This document shows positions 11,414 to 15,430 of a DNA stretch of 15,430 nt, piece after piece. Position 1 is the stretch's first letter. Every line of letters begins with the position of its first letter. The notes under the pieces were generated by a model. The model saw nothing but the letters and a program-made list of their open reading frames with translations, was not told the origin of the DNA and made no database searches. The position numbers and the translations under genes were made by a program. The DNA is from Gammaproteobacteria bacterium (GTDB lineage Bacteria > Pseudomonadota > Gammaproteobacteria > DSM-26407): NCBI GenBank assembly GCA_028694565.1, contig JAQVKR010000013.1, forward strand, positions 1 to 15,430, in the 5' to 3' direction.

Positions 11414-11866
11414 ATGGAGGAGTCGGAATACCGTGACGGCTACCGGGCGCTCAACGAGCGTCCCTGCCGGTTCGAGAAGGCGCTGCTGACCCGCTGCGCC
11501 GACTGCGCCCACGCCCGGCGCCTGAACCTGGCCGAGCGCGAGGCCGTGGCCTGCGACTCGGAGGCGGGCTGGGGCCGGTGCGCGGAATGGCTCGGCCTGC
11601 TGCGCCCGCGGGCCCAGTTCGCCCTGCAGCTGGTCACGGTGGACGGGCCGCTGCCCCACGCCAAGGAGATGCGGATCCAGTGCGGCGGCCTGAAGGGGCT
11701 GCAGGCGGTGCTGGACCCGGCGGCGGGGGAGGACCCCCGGGTGACGGACGTCGGCGGGCTGCTGGCGCTCGCCGCGGCGCGCTTCGGAGCCCTGGATTCG
11801 GTCCCGTTCGCCGAGGTAATGAAGGCCGTCGCCCGCTTCCAGCTGCGTCGCCGGGGCCGCCGCTGA
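11414..11866 (+). CDS. Cysteine-rich protein of unknown function, possible metal or Fe-S binder
   Basis: The 150-residue product has six cysteines: C18-x9-C28-x2-C31-x15-C47-x8-C56 in the first third, and C90 in IQCGGLKGL. The CxxC and the clustering point to a bound metal or iron-sulfur cluster, which is inference. The remainder is helical, with a basic Arg-rich end. There is no signal peptide. GGAGG sits 6 nt before the ATG at 11414, and the gene starts 18 bases after the small membrane protein, so it is probably the last gene of this run. I do not recognise a named family. Confidence 0.8.
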   Translation: MEESEYRDGYRALNERPCRFEKALLTRCADCAHARRLNLAEREAVACDSEAGWGRCAEWLGLLRPRAQFALQLVTVDGPLPHAKEMRIQCGGLKGLQAVLDPAAGEDPRVTDVGGLLALAAARFGALDSVPFAEVMKAVARFQLRRRGRR

Positions 11867-11868
11867 AC

Positions 11869-11943
11869 GGCCGAATAACCATTGCAATCAGGGGTTTTTC
11901 GGCCTCGGCGAGGTTGCAATTCCGGTCGCCACGGCGGTAGAGT
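11869..11943 (+). promoter_or_regulatory. Interlocked inverted repeats and candidate eamA promoter
   Basis: GGCCGAA (11869-11875)/TTCGGCC (11898-11904) interlocks with ATTGCAA (11881-11887)/TTGCAAT (11914-11920), so the two stems compete or form a pseudoknot. ATTGCAAT is itself palindromic, and the two boxes are 33 bases apart, about three helical turns, as for a two-site operator. The second box overlaps a -35-like TTGCAA, which has an 18-base spacer to TAGAGT (11938-11943). Both boxes are only 4/6 matches to sigma70. Confidence 0.35.
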
Positions 11944-12012
11944 CCGCTCCTTCCCCGCCATTGCCACAACAACAATAACGCGGCCGGGATCCCGACCTGA
12001 GGAGGACTCCAC

Positions 12013-12900
12013 ATGCGGCGCATCCCCGTCTCGCCCTACCTGCTCCTCGTCCTGACCACCCTGTTCTGGTCGGGCAACTTCGTCATCGGGCGGGCCGTGC
12101 GGCTGGAGGTCCCCCCCATCGGCCTGGCCTTCTGGCGCTGGGCGCTGGCGCTGGCCATCCTGCTGCCCTTCAGCTGGCGGCTGCTGGTCCGGCACTGGCC
12201 GGTGATCCGGGCCCACCTGCCGCTGCTGTCGGTCATGGGGGTCCTCGGGGTCACCAACTTCAACACCTTCGTCTACCTCGGGCTGCAGACCACCACCGCC
12301 ACCAACGCGGTGCTGCTGCTGTCCACCACCCCGGTCATCATCGTGGGCCTTTCGCGCCTCCTGCACCACGAGCCGGTCCGGCCGCGGCAGCTGCTGGGCA
12401 TCGTCCTCTCCCTCGGCGGGGTGCTCTCCATCATCGCCCGCGGCGACCCGCAGGCGCTGGCCGGGCTGAGCCTGGCCGCCGGCGATCTCTGGGTGCTGGC
12501 CGCGGTCCTGTCCTGGGCGCTCTACTCGGTGCTGCTGCAGCGCCGGCCGGCCGGCCTCGATCCGCTGGCGTTCCTGGTGTTCACCATCGTGGCGGGCGTG
12601 GTGACCCTGGCGCCGTTCTACCTGTGGGAAAGCGCGACGGGGGCGGTGGTGCGGCCCAGCCTCGTGACCCTGGCCACGGTGGGGTACGTGGCGGTCTTCG
12701 CCTCCATCCTCGCCTTCATCTTCTGGAACCGGGCCGTGGCGGAGGTGGGGCCGAACCGGGCGGGGCAGTTCATCCACCTGATCCCGGTGTTTGGAACCCT
12801 GCTCTCGGTGATATTCCTGGACGAGCGCCTGCATGCCTACCACCTGATCGGCATCGTCCTGATCGTGGCCGGCATCCGCCTGACCACCGCGCGACGCTGA
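12013..12900 (+). CDS. EamA/DMT-superfamily transporter
   Basis: This is an inner-membrane protein of the drug/metabolite transporter superfamily with two EamA repeats. The 295 residues hold about ten hydrophobic helices. The first repeat begins LTTLFWSGNFVIGR and the second LWVLAAVLSWALYSVLLQR; the end IGIVLIVAGIRLT is typical. Such proteins export amino acids or other small metabolites, but the substrate cannot be read from the sequence. GAGGAGG lies 7 nt before the ATG. It stands alone, preceded by a regulatory-looking gap and converging with the Sel1 gene. The 147-base gap with operator-like boxes suggests separate transcription from the upstream five-gene run. Confidence 0.93.
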   Translation: MRRIPVSPYLLLVLTTLFWSGNFVIGRAVRLEVPPIGLAFWRWALALAILLPFSWRLLVRHWPVIRAHLPLLSVMGVLGVTNFNTFVYLGLQTTTATNAVLLLSTTPVIIVGLSRLLHHEPVRPRQLLGIVLSLGGVLSIIARGDPQALAGLSLAAGDLWVLAAVLSWALYSVLLQRRPAGLDPLAFLVFTIVAGVVTLAPFYLWESATGAVVRPSLVTLATVGYVAVFASILAFIFWNRAVAEVGPNRAGQFIHLIPVFGTLLSVIFLDERLHAYHLIGIVLIVAGIRLTTARR

Positions 12901-12907
12901 AGGGCGG

Positions 12908-12928
12908 CGGGCTGCCGGCCCGGATTTT
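12908..12928 (+). terminator. Intrinsic terminator candidate after eamA
   Basis: CGGGC (12908-12912) and GCCCG (12918-12922) enclose a 5-nt loop and are followed by GA and four Ts, starting 8 bases after the eamA stop. The stem is short but GC-only. Confidence 0.45.
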
Positions 12929-12930
12929 CC

Positions 12931-13074
12931 CGCCGAGATCGCCAGGATCGCCAAGGCGAAAAATGATCAAGGCCTCATGAACGGAGCGTCAGGCATCGTC
13001 TTGTGCGAGGGCCGCCGCGGTACAAGAGAGTCAATTCCCTGGTCTTCCTGGCGTTCTTCGCGGCTTGGCGAGAG
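12931..13074. repeat. Second inverted pair of ~9-nt CGCCAAGG periodic repeats
   Basis: Bases 12931-12963 hold three 9-mers of the form CGCCAAGAT. Bases 13041-13074 hold about three on the opposite strand (CGCCAAGC, CGCGAAGAA, CGCCAGGAA when read in reverse). The two blocks face each other across about 77 bases. They lie in the gap between the converging eamA and Sel1 genes, the same arrangement and spacing as 189-331. Confidence 0.65.
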
Positions 13075-13095
13075 AGTTGTGAGGCATGGGGGCTC

Positions 13096-13740
13096 CTAGC
13101 GGCTCAGGCGGCCGGTGATCTCCCGCTTGGCCCGTTCGATCTCCCGCGGTTCCATGCCCTCGCTCAGCTCCGCCAGGGCCGGCTTGGCCGCCTCGCTGCC
13201 GTTGAGGATGGCCAGTGTCAGCCACTGGAAGGCCGCCACCGGGTCCCGGGGCGCCTCGCGGCCCGCCGCGAGTATCTGCCCCAGGGCATACTGGGCCGGC
13301 CCCAGGCCCTGTTCCGCGGCGCGCTGGTACCACCCCAGCATGGCGGCGCTGTCGCGGGCGACGCCGTAGCGGCCCCAGCGATACATGGCCGCCACGGTGT
13401 ACTGGGCGCTCGCCAGCCCCAGCTCCGCGGCGCGCAGGTACCAGTGCCCCGCCATCCGGTCATCCTGCCGCACCCCGAAGCCGTTGGCGTGCAGCCAGGC
13501 CAGCACCGACTGCGCCGGTGCCAGGTCCTGCCCGGCGGCACGGCCGATCCACTCCGCCGCCAGCACGTAGTTCAACGGCACCCCCTCGCCGTTGGCGTAG
13601 TGCATGCCGAGCCGGAACTGGGATCGCGCATCGCCGGCCGCGGCCGCGTCGCGCAGGGTTTCCAGGTCGCCCGACGCGGTTTCTTCCGGTTGAGAATTGT
13701 GGTTGATCTCGCTCATCTTTTCGGCCATTTTCCCGTCCAT
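13096..13740 (-). CDS. Sel1-like (TPR-type) repeat protein
   Basis: The 214-residue protein consists of four Sel1-like repeats of about 36 residues (36-71, 72-107, 108-143, 144-179), each with the A-x-x-x-L-G/A...G-x-G-V...A-A-x-W-Y/I-x-R-A-A pattern, followed by a partial fifth. Such repeats form helical scaffolds that bind other proteins. There is no signal peptide, so it is probably cytoplasmic; the partner is unknown. GGGGAG lies 5 nt upstream of the ATG at 13740, which is why that start is preferred over those at 13773, 13728 and 13716. It converges with eamA and is divergent from coaD. Confidence 0.88.
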   Translation of the reverse strand: MDGKMAEKMSEINHNSQPEETASGDLETLRDAAAAGDARSQFRLGMHYANGEGVPLNYVLAAEWIGRAAGQDLAPAQSVLAWLHANGFGVRQDDRMAGHWYLRAAELGLASAQYTVAAMYRWGRYGVARDSAAMLGWYQRAAEQGLGPAQYALGQILAAGREAPRDPVAAFQWLTLAILNGSEAAKPALAELSEGMEPREIERAKREITGRLSR

Positions 13741-13811
13741 GCAGGCTCCCCATCCTAGCAGAGGCGCGGACATCGTGGGACAATACCGCCCGGTCCGGGC
13801 ACGATCGGGGT

Positions 13812-13841
13812 TTGTCAGCAGGGACTGTATGGGTATATGAT
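13812..13841 (+). promoter_or_regulatory. Strong sigma70-type promoter for coaD
   Basis: TTGTCA (13812-13817) and TATGAT (13836-13841) each match five of six consensus bases, with an 18-base spacer, in an AT-rich patch of otherwise GC-rich sequence. Transcription would begin near 13848, leaving a leader of about 50 nt before the GTG at 13901. Confidence 0.65.
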
Positions 13842-13843
13842 GA

Positions 13844-14401
<558 letters not shown>

Positions 14402-14469
14402 TCTGAGCAGTATTTTCGGGAATCAATCCGACATTTCCAACCTTCCACCAACTTGCAGAGATAGTCTGA

Positions 14470-14733
<264 letters not shown>

Positions 14734-14744
14734 GGGCTCCTCCC

Positions 14745-15430
14745 GTGACAGTGCTCGGCCGAAAGGGCTCCCACGGGAGCCTTTTCTGTGTCCGGCCCGG
14801 GGCGGCGCTGCTGCTCCTGCTGGGCCTGGCATGGGGCTGGGCCGCCAGCGCCGCTGCCGCCCCGGCGGCGGCCGTGGCGAGCGCGCACCCGCTGGCGACC
14901 GCCGCCGGCCACGAGGTGCTGGAGGCGGGCGGCAACGCCTTCGACGCGGCGGTGGCGGTCAGCGCCGCCCTGGCGGTGGTGGAGCCCTATGGTTCCGGGC
15001 TGGGCGGTGGCGGATTCTGGCTGCTGCACCGGGCCGCCGACGGGCGCGAGGTGATGCTGGATGGCCGGGAGCGGGCGCCCCTGGCCGCTCACCGCGCGCT
15101 CTACCAGGACGCGGCGGGCGAGGTGATCCCCGGCGCGTCGGTGGACGGCCCCCTGGCCGCCGCCATTCCGGGCCAGCCCGCGGCGCTGATCCACCTGGCG
15201 GAGCGCTACGGCCGCCTGCCCCTGTCCCGCTCCCTGGCCCCGGCCATCCGCCTCGCCCGCGAGGGCTTCCCGGTGGATGCCCACTACCGGCGCTATGCCG
15301 GCTTCCGCCTCGATGTGCTGCGCGCCTCGCCGGCGGCCGCGGCGGTATTCCTGGTCGCCGGCGAGGTGCCGCCGGAAGGCCACCGGCTGCGCCAGCCGGA
15401 TCTGGCCGGCACGCTGGAGTCGATTGCCGC
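14745..15430 (+). CDS. ggt: Gamma-glutamyltransferase precursor, N-terminal part (cut by window edge)
   Basis: Gamma-glutamyltransferases are secreted N-terminal-nucleophile hydrolases that cleave glutathione and move its glutamyl group. Only the first 228 codons are present. The segment HPLATAAGHEVLEAGGNAFDAAVA (48-71) and VVEPYGSGLGGGGFWLL (78-94) followed by DGRERAP are typical of the large-subunit start. The catalytic Thr lies beyond the window. A signal peptide is likely at 18-40 (ALLLLLGLAWGWAASAAA). The start is uncertain: GTG at 14745 or 14751 are the only clear start codons in frame before the hydrophobic stretch, and neither has a clear ribosome site. Notably, the terminator of fdx at 14762-14786 lies inside these first codons. 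Confidence 0.85.
   Translation, partial: MTVLGRKGSHGSLFCVRPGAALLLLLGLAWGWAASAAAAPAAAVASAHPLATAAGHEVLEAGGNAFDAAVAVSAALAVVEPYGSGLGGGGFWLLHRAADGREVMLDGRERAPLAAHRALYQDAAGEVIPGASVDGPLAAAIPGQPAALIHLAERYGRLPLSRSLAPAIRLAREGFPVDAHYRRYAGFRLDVLRASPAAAAVFLVAGEVPPEGHRLRQPDLAGTLESIA
14762..14786 (+). terminator. Rho-independent terminator after fdx
   Basis: GGCTCC and GGAGCC with a CACG loop (14766-14781) form a strong stem, flanked by AAAG on the left and TTTTC on the right. It lies about 29-50 bases after the fdx stop and overlaps the predicted 5' codons of ggt. Confidence 0.8.

Noticed and set aside
14788..15054. 88-codon plus-strand frame after the terminator
   Set aside because: It is the out-of-frame shadow of ggt, rich in Arg/Pro/Trp; the ggt frame carries the family motifs.

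Overview
The window comes from a high-GC gammaproteobacterial chromosome. The best guess is a Chromatiales/Ectothiorhodospiraceae-like sulfur or haloalkaliphilic lineage. This rests on the conserved gene order (rho, trxA, divergent rhlB and ppx), a cysteine-free Pseudomonas-type HemB, an Allochromatium-type (Alvin) 2[4Fe-4S] ferredoxin beside coaD, and a flavoprotein resembling sulfide:quinone oxidoreductase. No genome identity can be fixed from the sequence alone.

Layout. Bases 1-126 hold the 3' end of a group II intron (domains V and VI) on the plus strand, followed by a gene-free stretch with an inverted pair of short-period repeats. Bases 362-4020 carry ubiD, rho and trxA on the minus strand. 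rhlB and ppx run divergently on the plus strand (4202-7173) and overlap by 4 nt. ppx converges on hemB (minus, 7241-8257); the short gap holds a tandem heptamer repeat and a GC hairpin. Bases 8480-11866 hold a plus-strand run of five genes: a small acidic protein of unknown function, an SQR-like FAD oxidoreductase, a secreted metallo-beta-lactamase-fold protein with a degenerate metal motif, an 82-residue membrane protein, and a cysteine-rich protein of unknown function. Then come an EamA exporter (plus), a Sel1-repeat protein (minus), coaD, ferredoxin and the 5' part of a gamma-glutamyltransferase gene cut by the window edge.

How the parts relate. The left half is housekeeping: RNA turnover and termination (Rho, RhlB), redox (TrxA), polyphosphate (Ppx), ubiquinone (UbiD) and tetrapyrrole synthesis (HemB). 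The part most likely to hold something undescribed is 8480-11866. There, three proteins I cannot assign surround a probable quinone-reducing flavoprotein and an atypical secreted MBL-fold protein. The five genes are close together and partly translationally coupled, which suggests, but does not prove, a shared redox or sulfur-related role.

Non-coding structure is unusually rich: intron domains, two inverted pairs of a ~9-nt periodic repeat at gene 3' ends, a C-rich leader before rho, several U-tract-less GC hairpins, and an intrinsic terminator that overlaps the predicted signal-peptide codons of ggt.
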